A DNA stretch of 64,000 nucleotides from Cellulomonas sp. WB94 (lineage in GTDB: Bacteria; Actinomycetota; Actinomycetes; Actinomycetales; Cellulomonadaceae): contig NZ_QEES01000002.1 in assembly GCF_003115775.1 (NCBI RefSeq), positions 1,426,001 through 1,490,000 on the forward strand, written 5' to 3'. The notes beneath the pieces are model-generated. The model was not told the DNA's origin, made no database searches, and saw only the letters and a program-made list of their open reading frames with translations. The position numbers were made by a program, and so were the translations under genes. Positions 34,121 to 43,338 of this stretch are shown here, piece after piece. Each line of letters begins with the position of its first letter. Positions within the stretch are counted from its first letter, which is position 1.

Positions 34121-34202
34121 GCGCGAGGGGGGATTTGAACCCCCACGCCCTTTCGGACACTGGCACCTGAAGCCAGCGCGTCTGCCATTCCGCCACTCGC
34201 GC
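34121..34202 (-). tRNA. tRNA-Leu(CAG)
   Basis: Acceptor arms GCGCGAG and CTCGCGC pair; the anticodon stem CTGGC/GCCAG encloses loop TTCAGGT with anticodon CAG, reading CUG. A long variable arm and GGTTCAAATCC T-loop fit tRNA-Leu; CCA is not encoded. The 3' end faces the accessory island, a common integration site for mobile DNA, though no attachment-site duplication was found inside the window. Confidence 0.95.
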
Positions 34203-34373
34203 GCGCCGGAGAAGATTAGCACGCAGCGTGGCGGGGGCCGGAACGCGACGGGAGTCGGTGGACCGCGGATACGATCAAGGCCGACGAACCGCGGGCGCGC
34301 GGTCCGTCAGCGGGCGACGTCACCCACGCGACAGGTAGACCGGAGACGCAGGGGCGGCGAAGGAGGTGGGGCG

Positions 34374-35084
34374 ATGGGCATCCTCGACAAGTTCGAGCAC
34401 GGGGTCGAGCGTGCGGTCAACAACGCCTTCGCCAAGGCGTTCCGCAGCGAGCTGAAGCCTGTGGAGCTCGCGAGCGCGCTGCGCCGTGAGGTGGACGACC
34501 GGGCCGCCGTCGTGGACCGGGACCGCACCGTCGTCCCCAACGACTTCACCATCGAGCTCTCGCCGGCCGACCACGAGCAGGTCTCGGCGTGGGGCGCGGA
34601 GGCCCTGGCCGACGAGCTGGCAGCGAACGTCACCGACCACGCGGCGGGGCAGCGCTACGCGTTCGTCGGGCCGGTGACCGTGACGTTCCTCGAGCACGAG
34701 GACCTGGAGACCGGACGGTTCCGGGTCCGCAGCGCGACGGTCCGCGGTGCCGTCGCACCCGCGACGACCGTCGCACCGAGCCCGCGCCACCCGCTCGTCG
34801 ACATCGACGGCCAGCGCTACCTGCTGACGGGTCCCGTGACCGTCATCGGGCGTGGCTCGGAGGCGGACATCATCGTCGACGACCCCGGCGTCTCGCGCCG
34901 TCACCTCGAGATCCGGGTCGGGCCCGACGGCGTCGTCGCGACCGACCTCGGGTCCACGAACGGTCTGTTCGTCGAGGGCCATCAGGTCCCGGCCGCGACG
35001 CTGCTCGACGGCAACACGCTCACGATCGGCCGTACGCGCATCATGTTCTGGACCGGCGACGCGGCCGCCGAGCAGGACGAGTGA
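34374..35084 (+). CDS. fhaA: FHA domain protein FhaA (DUF3662 N-terminus)
   Basis: 236 residues. ATG 34374 follows AAGGAGGTGG. Residues 1-110 are the DUF3662 domain (MGILDKFEHGVERAVNNAFA, LKPVELASALRREVDD, VPNDFTIELSP); residues about 140-225 are an FHA domain with YLLTGPVTVIGRGSEADIIV, the phosphothreonine-binding SRRHLEIRV and STNGLFVEG. In mycobacteria FhaA binds phosphorylated MviN and PknB targets to control peptidoglycan synthesis. It is shorter than FhaA of mycobacteria, lacking the long linker. It opens the fhaA-pknB operon, with 9 bp to fhaB. Confidence 0.93.
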   Translation: MGILDKFEHGVERAVNNAFAKAFRSELKPVELASALRREVDDRAAVVDRDRTVVPNDFTIELSPADHEQVSAWGAEALADELAANVTDHAAGQRYAFVGPVTVTFLEHEDLETGRFRVRSATVRGAVAPATTVAPSPRHPLVDIDGQRYLLTGPVTVIGRGSEADIIVDDPGVSRRHLEIRVGPDGVVATDLGSTNGLFVEGHQVPAATLLDGNTLTIGRTRIMFWTGDAAAEQDE

Positions 35085-35093
35085 ACGGCCCGC

Positions 35094-35618
35094 ATGAGTG
35101 AGCTGACGATCACCCTCCTGCGCCTCGGCTACCTCGTCCTCCTCTGGGTCTTCGTGCTCTCCGCGATCGGCGTGCTGCGCCGCGACCTGTACGGCACCAA
35201 GATCGTCGACCGGCGCGGGCCCGCCCCGCGGACGCGCGCGACCGGCACTGCCGCCGGTGCAGCGAGCGCCGAGCAGCCCGCCCCACAGACCGGCGGCCGC
35301 GGCAGCCGGGCCGCACGTGCCTCGGCCATCCCCACTCGCCTCGTCGTGACCGAGGGGCCGCTGCGCGGCACGACGCTGCCGCTCGGCTCGTCGGCTGTCC
35401 TCATCGGGCGCGCGCCGTCGTGCACGCTCGTGCTCGACGACGACTACTCGTCGTCGCGGCACGCCCGGATCTTCCCGCAGGGCGGCCAGTGGCTCGTCGA
35501 GGACCTGGGCTCGACGAACGGCACGTTCCTCGGTGAGGTCAAGGTCCAGCAGCCGACCCCCGTCCCGCCCGGCGCGCAGGTGCGCATCGGCCAGAGCGTC
35601 ATCGAGCTGCAGAGGTAA
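35094..35618 (+). CDS. fhaB: Membrane-anchored FHA protein FhaB (FipA)
   Basis: 174 residues: one N-terminal transmembrane helix (TITLLRLGYLVLLWVFVLSA), a Pro/Ala linker, then an FHA domain (SAVLIGRAPSCTLVLDDDYS, SSRHARIFP, STNGTFLGEVKV). FhaB reads phosphothreonine made by PknA/PknB at the membrane and helps recruit divisome proteins. It stands 5 bp ahead of pstP. Confidence 0.94.
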   Translation: MSELTITLLRLGYLVLLWVFVLSAIGVLRRDLYGTKIVDRRGPAPRTRATGTAAGAASAEQPAPQTGGRGSRAARASAIPTRLVVTEGPLRGTTLPLGSSAVLIGRAPSCTLVLDDDYSSSRHARIFPQGGQWLVEDLGSTNGTFLGEVKVQQPTPVPPGAQVRIGQSVIELQR

Positions 35619-35623
35619 CCCGG

Positions 35624-36922
35624 GTGAGCATCGCTCTGCGGTACGCGGCACGGTCCGACGTCGGGCTGGTCCGCGCGAACAACCAGGACTCTGCGTACGC
35701 GGGCCCGCACCTGCTCGTCGTCGCGGACGGCATGGGCGGGCATGCGGGCGGCGACGTCGCGTCGTCGGTCGCGATCGCCGCCCTCGCCCCGCTCGACGGT
35801 GAGTCGCACGGGCCCGACGACGCGCTCGACGAGCTCGAGCGGGCCCTCGAGGCCGCGCGCGACGAGATCGTGGCCCGCACCGAGGCCGAGCCGGACCTCG
35901 CCGGGATGGGCACGACCGTCACCGCGATCCTGCGCGCGGGCAACAAGCTCGCGATGGTGCACCTCGGCGACTCGCGCGGCTACCTGCTGCGTAACGGCGC
36001 CCTCACCCAGGTCACGACCGATCACACGTTCGTCCAGCACCTCGTCAACACCGGCAAGATCACGCCCGAGGAGGCCGAGCACCACCCGCAGCGCTCGGTC
36101 GTGATGCGCGTGCTCGGTGACTTCGACCCCGACGTCGCCCCCGACCTGTCGGTCCGTGAGGCGCGCCCGGGCGACCGCTGGCTGCTGTGCTCGGACGGGC
36201 TGTCGGGCTTCGTCAGCGGCGACACGATCGCCGACACGCTGCGCGACATCGCGGACGTCGACGCGTGCGCCGACCGGCTCGTGCAGCTCGCGCTGCGGGC
36301 GGGCGGCGGGGACAACGTCACGGTCGTCGTAGCCGACGTCGTCGAGCTCGACAACGTCCCGGACGGCGGCGGCCCCTCGACGTCGGCGGCCATCGTCGGG
36401 TCGGCGGCGACCTCACGCAACCGTCCGACGGCCGCGGCCGACGGTCCGGCGGCCCGCGCCTCGGCGCTGTCGAAGCAGGCCGGGGCCGCCGCGCGTTCGG
36501 CGTCCGACGGCACCGCGCCGGGCACCGAGGCCAACGGCGCCGGCAGCACCGACGAGGCGGAGGACGCGGACGCACCGGATCCGCGCCGTCGTCGGCGCCG
36601 TCGGGTCGTGGCGGCCATCGTCACGCTCGTGGTGCTCGCCGCCCTCGTCACCGCCGGCGTGCTCGCCTACCAGTGGACCCAGACGCAGCACTACGTGGGC
36701 ATCGACGCCGGCAACGTCGCGATCTACCAGGGCATCCCGCAGACCGTCGGGCCGTTGTCCCTGTCCACCGTCGTGGAGCGCTCCGACGCACGGGTCGACG
36801 ACCTCTCGGCGTACGTGCGCGACCGTCTCGAGCAGACGATCCACACCGACTCCCTCGACGACGCACGCGAGCGCGTCCGGCTGCTCGAGCAGGACGCCCT
36901 GGCCAACGCGGCAACGGGATGA
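35624..36922 (+). CDS. pstP: PP2C-type Ser/Thr phosphatase PstP
   Basis: 432 residues from GTG 35624. The PP2C core has SDVGLVRANNQDS, VVADGMGGHAGGDVA, GDSRGYLLR, and GGGDNVTVVVADV, giving the Asp residues for two metal ions. After an Ala/Asp-rich linker comes a transmembrane helix at about residue 330 (AAIVTLVVLAALVTAGVLAY) and an extracellular tail. It dephosphorylates PknA, PknB and their targets, closing the loop of this operon. The TGA overlaps the rodA ATG by 4 bp (ATGA). Confidence 0.95.
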   Translation: MSIALRYAARSDVGLVRANNQDSAYAGPHLLVVADGMGGHAGGDVASSVAIAALAPLDGESHGPDDALDELERALEAARDEIVARTEAEPDLAGMGTTVTAILRAGNKLAMVHLGDSRGYLLRNGALTQVTTDHTFVQHLVNTGKITPEEAEHHPQRSVVMRVLGDFDPDVAPDLSVREARPGDRWLLCSDGLSGFVSGDTIADTLRDIADVDACADRLVQLALRAGGGDNVTVVVADVVELDNVPDGGGPSTSAAIVGSAATSRNRPTAAADGPAARASALSKQAGAAARSASDGTAPGTEANGAGSTDEAEDADAPDPRRRRRRRVVAAIVTLVVLAALVTAGVLAYQWTQTQHYVGIDAGNVAIYQGIPQTVGPLSLSTVVERSDARVDDLSAYVRDRLEQTIHTDSLDDARERVRLLEQDALANAATG

Positions 36923-38427
36923 TGGCGACCGTTCAGCCCCACCGGGTCCGTGTCGGTCGCAGCGTCGAGCTCGGGCTGCTCGCGCTCGCCCTCGCGATCG
37001 GCGTCGCGTCCTACGCGCTGGTCGGGATCGGCGCGACGGGAGCGGTCCCCGCGAACGTGCTCGGGTACGGGGTCGGGATGACGGTGATCGCGGTCGCGAT
37101 GCACGTGGTCCTGCGCCTGCGGGCACCGTTCGCCGACCCGGTGATCCTCCCGGTCGTCGTGGCGCTCAACGGCATCGGCCTCGCGATGATCTACCGGATC
37201 GACCTGGCCCGGTCGGCGCGCGGCATCGAGAGCAGCTTCGCCACCCGCCAGCTCGGGTGGACGGCCGTGTCCGTCGTGCTCGCGGCGGTCACGCTCGTCG
37301 CGCTGCGCGACCACCGGACGCTGCGCCGGTACACCTACACCGCGATGGTCGCCGGCCTCGTCCTGATCGTGCTCCCCCTGGTCAAGGGTCTGGGCGCCGA
37401 CATCAACGGTGCGCAGATCTGGATCCACGTCGGCGGCTTCTCGCTCCAGCCCGCCGAGCTGGCGAAGATCCTGCTCGCGGTCTTCTTCGCGGGGTACCTC
37501 GTGACGAACCGCGACACGCTTGCGCTCGCCGGTCCCAAGGTCCTCGGGCTGCAGCTGCCGCGGATCCGCGACCTCGGCCCCCTCGTCGTCGCCTGGGCCG
37601 TCTCCCTCGCGGTGCTCGTGTTCGAGGGCGACCTGGGCACCTCGCTGCTGTTCTTCGGGCTCTTCGTCGCGATGCTCTACCTCGCGACCGAGCGGATGAG
37701 CTGGATCGTCATCGGTCTCGTGCTCTTCGCGGGCGGTGCAGCGCTCGCCGCGATGTTCATCGGGCACGTCGGCGCGCGCTTCACCGTCTGGCTGCACGCG
37801 CTCGACACCGACGTGTTCAACCGTGCGCCGGGCGGCTCAGGGCAGCTCGTCCGCGGCCTGTTCGGCCTCGCGAGCGGTGGCCTGTTCGGCACCGGGTGGG
37901 GGCAGGGGCGCCCGGACCTCGTGCCGTACGCCGAGTCGGACTTCATCGTCGCGTCGCTCGGCGAGGAGCTCGGGCTGACCGGCCTCATCGCGATCCTGAT
38001 GTGCTACCTCGTCCTCGCCCAGCGGGGCCTGCGGACGGCGATCGGCGTGCGCGACGGGTTCGGCAAGCTGCTCGCGGGCGGGCTCGCGTTCGTCGTGGCG
38101 CTGCAGTGCTTCGTCGTCGTCGGCGGGATCACGCGGATCATCCCGCTGACTGGCCTGACGACACCGTTCCTGGCGTACGGCGGGTCCTCGCTGCTCGCCA
38201 ACTGGATCATCGTCGCCCTGCTGCTGCGGATCTCGGACGACGCGCGACGGCCCGCGGGGGTCGCGATGGCGGGTCCGCCGCCGCGTCCGCCGGTGACGAC
38301 GGCGCCGATCCCGGTCCGCACGTCCGCGGCGTCCGGCGGCTCCGGGACCGCCGGCAACGCGCCCGCCGCGGCCGACGGCGACGACCAGCCGACCGAACGG
38401 ATCAGCAGCCGGGGGGCGGACGCATGA
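36919..38427 (+). CDS. rodA: FtsW/RodA/SpoVE-family peptidoglycan glycosyltransferase RodA
   Basis: 502 residues from ATG 36919, overlapping pstP by 4 bp. A polytopic SEDS protein; about ten transmembrane segments are visible (VELGLLALALAIGVASYALV, GLVLIVLPLVKGLGADINGA, and others). The SEDS motifs GAQIWIHVGGFSLQPAELAK, ESDFIVASLGEELGLTG and TPFLAYGGSSLLANW are intact. It polymerises lipid II glycan chains with the class B PBP encoded next (pbpA). The C-terminal tail is Pro/Ala-rich and cytoplasmic. Confidence 0.95.
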   Translation: MMATVQPHRVRVGRSVELGLLALALAIGVASYALVGIGATGAVPANVLGYGVGMTVIAVAMHVVLRLRAPFADPVILPVVVALNGIGLAMIYRIDLARSARGIESSFATRQLGWTAVSVVLAAVTLVALRDHRTLRRYTYTAMVAGLVLIVLPLVKGLGADINGAQIWIHVGGFSLQPAELAKILLAVFFAGYLVTNRDTLALAGPKVLGLQLPRIRDLGPLVVAWAVSLAVLVFEGDLGTSLLFFGLFVAMLYLATERMSWIVIGLVLFAGGAALAAMFIGHVGARFTVWLHALDTDVFNRAPGGSGQLVRGLFGLASGGLFGTGWGQGRPDLVPYAESDFIVASLGEELGLTGLIAILMCYLVLAQRGLRTAIGVRDGFGKLLAGGLAFVVALQCFVVVGGITRIIPLTGLTTPFLAYGGSSLLANWIIVALLLRISDDARRPAGVAMAGPPPRPPVTTAPIPVRTSAASGGSGTAGNAPAAADGDDQPTERISSRGADA

Positions 38428-39878
38428 ACACGCCCCTGCGCAGGCTCGCGACGGTCGTCGTCGTCATGTTCGTCGTGCTCATCGGCGGCGTCAGCTGGGT
38501 GCAGTTCGGCCAGGCGAGCGCGCTCAACAACGACACCCGCAACGTGCGCACGCTGTACCGCGAGTACGGCAAGCCGCGCGGGCCGATCGTCGTCGCAGGT
38601 CAGGCCATCGCGTCCTCCACGCCGAGCGACGACGCGTTCGGGTACCAGCGCAGCTACGCGAACGGTCCGCTGTACTCGTCGGTCACCGGCTTCTACTCGG
38701 TCGTCAACGGCGCGTCCGGGCTCGAGTCGGCCGAGAACGACGTGCTCACCGGGTCGGCCGACTCCCTGTTCCTCACGCGCCTGCAGGACCTCATCACCGG
38801 CAAGCAGCCGCTGGGCTCGTCGGTCGAGCTGACGATCAACCCCGCCGCGCAGCAGGCCGCCTGGGACGCGCTCGGCGACCAGCGCGGGGCCGTCGTCGCG
38901 ATCGACCCGACCACCGGCGCGATCCTCGCCATGGTGTCCAAGCCCGGCTACGACCCGAACGTGCTGGCGTCGCACGACACCGCGGCGGCCGGCGCCGCGT
39001 ACAAGGAGCTCCTGGCGGCGGACGGCAACCCGCTCCTCAACACCGCGATCCGGGAGACCTACGCGCCCGGCTCCACGTTCAAGCTCATCACCGCGGCCGC
39101 GGCGCTCGAGTCCGGCAGGTATGCGGCCGACACCTCGGTCCCGTCGCCGACCGTGCTCGACCTGCCGCAGACGTCGGCGACCATCACCAACTTCGGCGGC
39201 GAGTCGTGCGGCGACGCCACGACGACGACGCTCACCGACGCGCTGCGGATCTCGTGCAACACCGCGTTCGCTCAGCTCGGGATGGACCTCGGTCAGGACG
39301 CTCTCGCCGCGCAGGCCGACAAGTTCGGGTTCGACGACGACGGCCTGACGATCCCGATGCTCGCCACCAAGAGCGTCTTCCCCGCGGGTCTCGACGCGCC
39401 GCAGACCGCGCAGTCCGCGATCGGCCAGTTCTCGGTGCGCGTCACACCGCTCCAGATGGCCATGGTGTCCGCCGCGATCGCGAACGGCGGCAAGGTCATG
39501 GAGCCGTACCTCGTGCAGACGGTGCGGACCGCCGACCTGGACATCATCAGCGAGGCGTCGCCGTCCGTGCGCTCCACCGCCGTCTCCCCCACGACCGCCA
39601 CCGCGCTGCGCGACATGATGATTGGCGTCGTCGAGAACGGCACCGGGACGGCCGCGAAGATCCCGGGCGTGCAGGTCGCGGGCAAGACGGGTACCGCGCA
39701 GACCACCGACGACTCCGCGCCCCACGCGTGGTTCACGGCGTTCGCCCCGGCGGACGCCCCGCGGGTCGCCGTCGCCGTGCTCGTCGAGCACGGCGGCAGC
39801 CTCGGCAACGAGGCGACCGGCGGACGCGTCGCCGCACCCATCGCCAAGGCCGTCATGCAGGCGGTGCTGGGCAAGTGA
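38424..39878 (+). CDS. pbpA: Class B penicillin-binding protein PbpA
   Basis: 484 residues from ATG 38424 (ATGA with rodA). An N-terminal membrane anchor (LATVVVVMFVVLIGGVSWV) is followed by a transpeptidase domain with active-site APGSTFKLITAA (Ser in SxxK), SCN in ISCNTAFAQLG, and KTG in VAGKTGTAQTT. It cross-links peptide stems behind RodA and is regulated by PknB in mycobacteria. The usual PASTA repeats are absent, as expected for PbpA. Confidence 0.96.
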   Translation: MNTPLRRLATVVVVMFVVLIGGVSWVQFGQASALNNDTRNVRTLYREYGKPRGPIVVAGQAIASSTPSDDAFGYQRSYANGPLYSSVTGFYSVVNGASGLESAENDVLTGSADSLFLTRLQDLITGKQPLGSSVELTINPAAQQAAWDALGDQRGAVVAIDPTTGAILAMVSKPGYDPNVLASHDTAAAGAAYKELLAADGNPLLNTAIRETYAPGSTFKLITAAAALESGRYAADTSVPSPTVLDLPQTSATITNFGGESCGDATTTTLTDALRISCNTAFAQLGMDLGQDALAAQADKFGFDDDGLTIPMLATKSVFPAGLDAPQTAQSAIGQFSVRVTPLQMAMVSAAIANGGKVMEPYLVQTVRTADLDIISEASPSVRSTAVSPTTATALRDMMIGVVENGTGTAAKIPGVQVAGKTGTAQTTDDSAPHAWFTAFAPADAPRVAVAVLVEHGGSLGNEATGGRVAAPIAKAVMQAVLGK

Positions 39879-41239
39879 GAGCCGCACAGGGTGAGGTCCT
39901 CGGCGACCGGTACCGGCTGGTCCGGCAGATCGCCGTCGGTGGCATGGGTGAGGTCTGGGTCGCGCACGACGAGTCGCTCGCGCGCGACGTCGCGATCAAG
40001 GTGCTCCGCGAGGAGTACGCGGGCGACCCGGGGTTCCTGTCCCGGTTCCGCACCGAGGCCCGCAACTCGGCGTCGCTGTCGCACCAGAACATCGCCCAGC
40101 TCTACGACTACGGGGAGCAGGACGGCTCGGCGTTCCTCGTCCAGGAGCTCGTCGTCGGCGAGCCCATGTCCGACCTGCTCGAGCGCGAGCCGGTGCTCCC
40201 GACGCAGCGACTCCTGCCGATCCTCGCCCAGACCGCCCGCGCGCTGCACGCGGCCCATTCGGCCGGCGTCGTGCACCGCGACGTCAAGCCCGGCAACATC
40301 CTGCTCGGCCGCGGCGGGCGCGTGAAGATCACTGACTTCGGGGTGTCGCTCGCGACGAACCAGGTCCCGATGACCGCGACGGGCATGGTCATGGGCACCG
40401 CGCAGTACCTGTCGCCGGAGCAGGCCGTCGGCAAGCCCGCGACCGCCGCGTCCGACCTGTACTCGCTGGGGATCGTCGCGTACGAGTCCCTCGTCGGGCA
40501 CCGGCCGTTCACGGGCCCGACGGCGGTGGACATCGCCGTCGCGCACGTCAACACGCCAGTGCCGCCGCTGCCGCAGTCGGTCGAGCCACGCCTGGCCGCC
40601 ATCGTCATGCGCCTGCTCTCCAAGGAGCCTGCCGACCGGCCCCGCTCGGCGGCCGAGCTGGCCCACGCGCTCGACGGCATGGTCGAGCAGACACCGCCGA
40701 CCGGCATCCACGTCGTCGTCACCGACCCGCGCGTCGCAGGGTCGGGTCGACGCGCCGAAGCCGTGCCCGAGCCCCGGCGCGAGGTACCGCCGGCGCCCGC
40801 AGCCGTCCCGATCGTGGTGGCTCCCCCGGCCCGGCCGACCGATCCGGGCGTGGTCCCGCCGTCGTACCCGCCGCGACGCGAGCTGCGCGACCAGGGCGAG
40901 CAGGACGCACGGCGGTCCGCCGGCTCGCACCGCGCGACGTCCGAGCCGGTGACCCGACGCACGTCGACGACGACCGGCACCCGCGTGGGCCGGTTGACCT
41001 GGCCGCTCGTGGCGCTGATGCTGCTGCTGATCGCGCTGCTCGGCGCGGCCCTCGCCCAGGCGTTGACGCGTGCGGACGTCCCCTGGGACGTGCCTGGTGG
41101 TTCGTCCGTGCTTGCGGTCGCAGAACAGCGCCTGCGCGCGGACGACGCCGGATACCCTCGTCCTCGGACCGAGGATGGGATGATCTCCGAGAGTGTGCCG
41201 GGCGATCCCGACACCCTGACAACAACGAAGGACGCCTAG
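39875..41239 (+). CDS. pknA: Ser/Thr protein kinase PknA
   Basis: 454 residues from GTG 39875, overlapping pbpA by 4 bp. The Hanks kinase domain has GGMGEVWVAHD, Lys in VAIKVLREEY, catalytic HRDVKPGNIL, DFGVS and the SPEQ motif. The C-terminus has a linker rich in Pro/Arg and a transmembrane helix (WPLVALMLLLIALLGAALA), ending in a short extracellular tail with no PASTA repeats. Together with PknB it phosphorylates division and cell-wall proteins. Confidence 0.95.
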   Translation: MRAAQGEVLGDRYRLVRQIAVGGMGEVWVAHDESLARDVAIKVLREEYAGDPGFLSRFRTEARNSASLSHQNIAQLYDYGEQDGSAFLVQELVVGEPMSDLLEREPVLPTQRLLPILAQTARALHAAHSAGVVHRDVKPGNILLGRGGRVKITDFGVSLATNQVPMTATGMVMGTAQYLSPEQAVGKPATAASDLYSLGIVAYESLVGHRPFTGPTAVDIAVAHVNTPVPPLPQSVEPRLAAIVMRLLSKEPADRPRSAAELAHALDGMVEQTPPTGIHVVVTDPRVAGSGRRAEAVPEPRREVPPAPAAVPIVVAPPARPTDPGVVPPSYPPRRELRDQGEQDARRSAGSHRATSEPVTRRTSTTTGTRVGRLTWPLVALMLLLIALLGAALAQALTRADVPWDVPGGSSVLAVAEQRLRADDAGYPRPRTEDGMISESVPGDPDTLTTTKDA

Positions 41240-43257
41240 TGGTGGACGAAGGTTCCCGGATCCTCGCCGGACGGTACGCGGTCGGTGAGCTCATCGGGCG
41301 CGGCGGGATGGCCGAGGTGCACATCGGCCACGACACGCGGCTCGGGCGCACCGTCGCGATCAAGGTGCTCCGCTCCGACCTCGCGCGTGACCCGTCGTTC
41401 CTCGCCCGGTTCCGGCGCGAGGCGCAGGCGGCCGCATCCCTCAACCACCCGGCCATCGTCGCGGTCTACGACACCGGCGAGGACCTCGTCACCGAGGCGT
41501 CGGGTGTCGTCGCGCACGTGCCGTTCATCGTCATGGAGTACGTCGAGGGCCACACGGTCCGGGACATCCTGCGCGACGGCAACGCCGTGCCGATCGACGA
41601 GGCCGTCGAGATCACCGCCGGCGTGCTGTCGGCCCTCGAGTACTCCCACCACGCGGGCATCGTGCACCGCGACATCAAGCCCGCGAACGTCATGCTCACC
41701 CCGACCGGCGCGATCAAGGTCATGGACTTCGGCATCGCCCGCGCGGTGGCCGACTCCGCGGCGACGATGACCCAGACCCAGGCCGTCATCGGCACCGCGC
41801 AGTACCTGTCGCCCGAGCAGGCCCGCGGCGAGCAGGTCGACGCGCGCAGCGACCTCTACTCCACGGGCTGCCTGCTCTTCGAGCTGCTCACCGGCCGCCC
41901 GCCGTTCATCGGCGACTCCCCCGTTGCCGTGGCGTACCAGCACGTCCGCGAGGCCGCCCCGACGCCGAGCTCGTTCGCGGCCGACGTCCCCGAGACCCTC
42001 GACCGCATCACGCTCAAGGCGCTCGCCAAGGACCGCGACGACCGCTACTCGTCGGCCGCGGAGTTCCGGGCCGACCTCGAGTCGGCAGCCCGCGGCGGAC
42101 GTGTCGCGGCACCGCCCATCAGCGCGTTCGCCGTGGGCGCTGCGGCGTCCGGTCCCGCGACGCAGGTCATGTCCCCCACAGCCGCTGCGACGGCCTCGAC
42201 GCAGATCGTGCCGGCCGGCGCGAGCCCGTGGGCGCCGACGACGCCGGGCGCCACCGGAGTCCTGCCGCAGTCGCACCGGACGGAGGACGAGGAGCCGCCG
42301 CGCAGGCGCTGGCTCCTGTGGACCCTCGTGGCAGTCGCCATCCTGGCGATCGGTGGGATCTTCGCCCTCATCCAGGCCAACGCGAACAAGGTGCAGACGC
42401 CGACGACGGTGACCGTCCCGACGGTCGCGAACCTCAGCGAGGCCGAGGCGAGGTCGAAGATCGTCGCCCTGGGCCTCGAGTTCGACCGGTTGGCCGAGTC
42501 CAACGCGACCATCGCGGAGGGCTTCGCCATCCGCACGGACCCTGTCGAGGGCACCGCGGTCCCGGAGAAGTCCCACGTCAAGGTCTGGATCTCGACCGGC
42601 CCGGACTCGGTGCAGCTCGGTGACCTCGCCGGTCTCACGCAGGACCAGGCACGCGCCCAGCTCAAGGACCTCGGGCTCACGGTCGGCAACATCACGCCCG
42701 TCGACGACCCCGTGCAGCCGCAGGGCAAGGTCATCAGCAGCGACCCGCCGGCGGGTTCGCCCGTGGCGGCAGGCTCGGCGGTGAACCTGTCGATCTCGAG
42801 CGGCAACGTGCAGCTCCCCGACCTCGTCGGCAAGTCCCGCACCGAGGCCCAGGGCATCCTCACGACGCTGCACCTGACCGGCAGCTTCACCAACGTGGAG
42901 TCCGCCGACAAGGCTCCCGACTCCGTCCTCTCGCAGGACCGGCCGCCGGGCCTCATCCAGCAGGGCAGCACGGTCGGCATCTCGGTGGCGATCGCGCCCA
43001 CGACCGTCACCATCCCGGACGGACTCGTCGGCAAGACCTACGACGAGGCGGCCGCGCAGCTCCAGGCCCTCGGCCTGCAGGCGTCGAGGAACGATGTCGC
43101 GAGCGCCGACTACGCCGCGGGGATCGTCACGTCGTCGAACCCGAACAAGGGCGCGATCGTGGCCCCGGGCTCGACGGTGATCCTCAACGTGTCGCAGGGT
43201 GCAACCCCGACCAGCGGCGCTACCGCACCGGTGCCAGGCGGCAAGCCAACCCCCTGA
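41239..43257 (+). CDS. pknB: Ser/Thr protein kinase PknB with four PASTA repeats
   Basis: 672 residues; the start is GTG 41239 or 41242. Kinase motifs GRGGMAEVHIGHD, VAIKVLRSDL, HRDIKPANVML, DFGIAR and SPEQARGEQVDARSDLYS are present. The transmembrane helix is near residue 360 (LVAVAILAIGGIFALIQAN). Outside the cell lie four PASTA repeats (starting TVPTVANLSEAEARSKIVAL, QLGDLAGLTQDQARAQL, QLPDLVGKSRTEAQGIL, IPDGLVGKTYDEAAAQL) that bind muropeptides and lipid II. Last gene of the operon, followed by a shared terminator. Confidence 0.96.
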   Translation: MVDEGSRILAGRYAVGELIGRGGMAEVHIGHDTRLGRTVAIKVLRSDLARDPSFLARFRREAQAAASLNHPAIVAVYDTGEDLVTEASGVVAHVPFIVMEYVEGHTVRDILRDGNAVPIDEAVEITAGVLSALEYSHHAGIVHRDIKPANVMLTPTGAIKVMDFGIARAVADSAATMTQTQAVIGTAQYLSPEQARGEQVDARSDLYSTGCLLFELLTGRPPFIGDSPVAVAYQHVREAAPTPSSFAADVPETLDRITLKALAKDRDDRYSSAAEFRADLESAARGGRVAAPPISAFAVGAAASGPATQVMSPTAAATASTQIVPAGASPWAPTTPGATGVLPQSHRTEDEEPPRRRWLLWTLVAVAILAIGGIFALIQANANKVQTPTTVTVPTVANLSEAEARSKIVALGLEFDRLAESNATIAEGFAIRTDPVEGTAVPEKSHVKVWISTGPDSVQLGDLAGLTQDQARAQLKDLGLTVGNITPVDDPVQPQGKVISSDPPAGSPVAAGSAVNLSISSGNVQLPDLVGKSRTEAQGILTTLHLTGSFTNVESADKAPDSVLSQDRPPGLIQQGSTVGISVAIAPTTVTIPDGLVGKTYDEAAAQLQALGLQASRNDVASADYAAGIVTSSNPNKGAIVAPGSTVILNVSQGATPTSGATAPVPGGKPTP

Positions 43258-43284
43258 CCCACTGACGACGCAGCCAGCCCGCCG

Positions 43285-43338
43285 CGAGCACGACCCCGGA
43301 ACGGGGGTTCGGCTACCTCGCGGCGGGGGTCGTGCTCG
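43285..43338. terminator. Terminator hairpin shared by pknB and trpG
   Basis: CGAGCACGACCCCG and its complement GGGGGTCGTGCTCG enclose a loop that itself holds a smaller CCCCG-GAA-CGGGG hairpin at 43294-43306. The right arm overlaps the last codons of trpG. The position between convergent genes fits a bidirectional terminator. Confidence 0.6.

Noticed and set aside
38004-39887. 627-residue minus-strand frame opposite rodA/pbpA
   Set aside because: GC-driven antisense frame over clear pbpA and rodA; no motifs.
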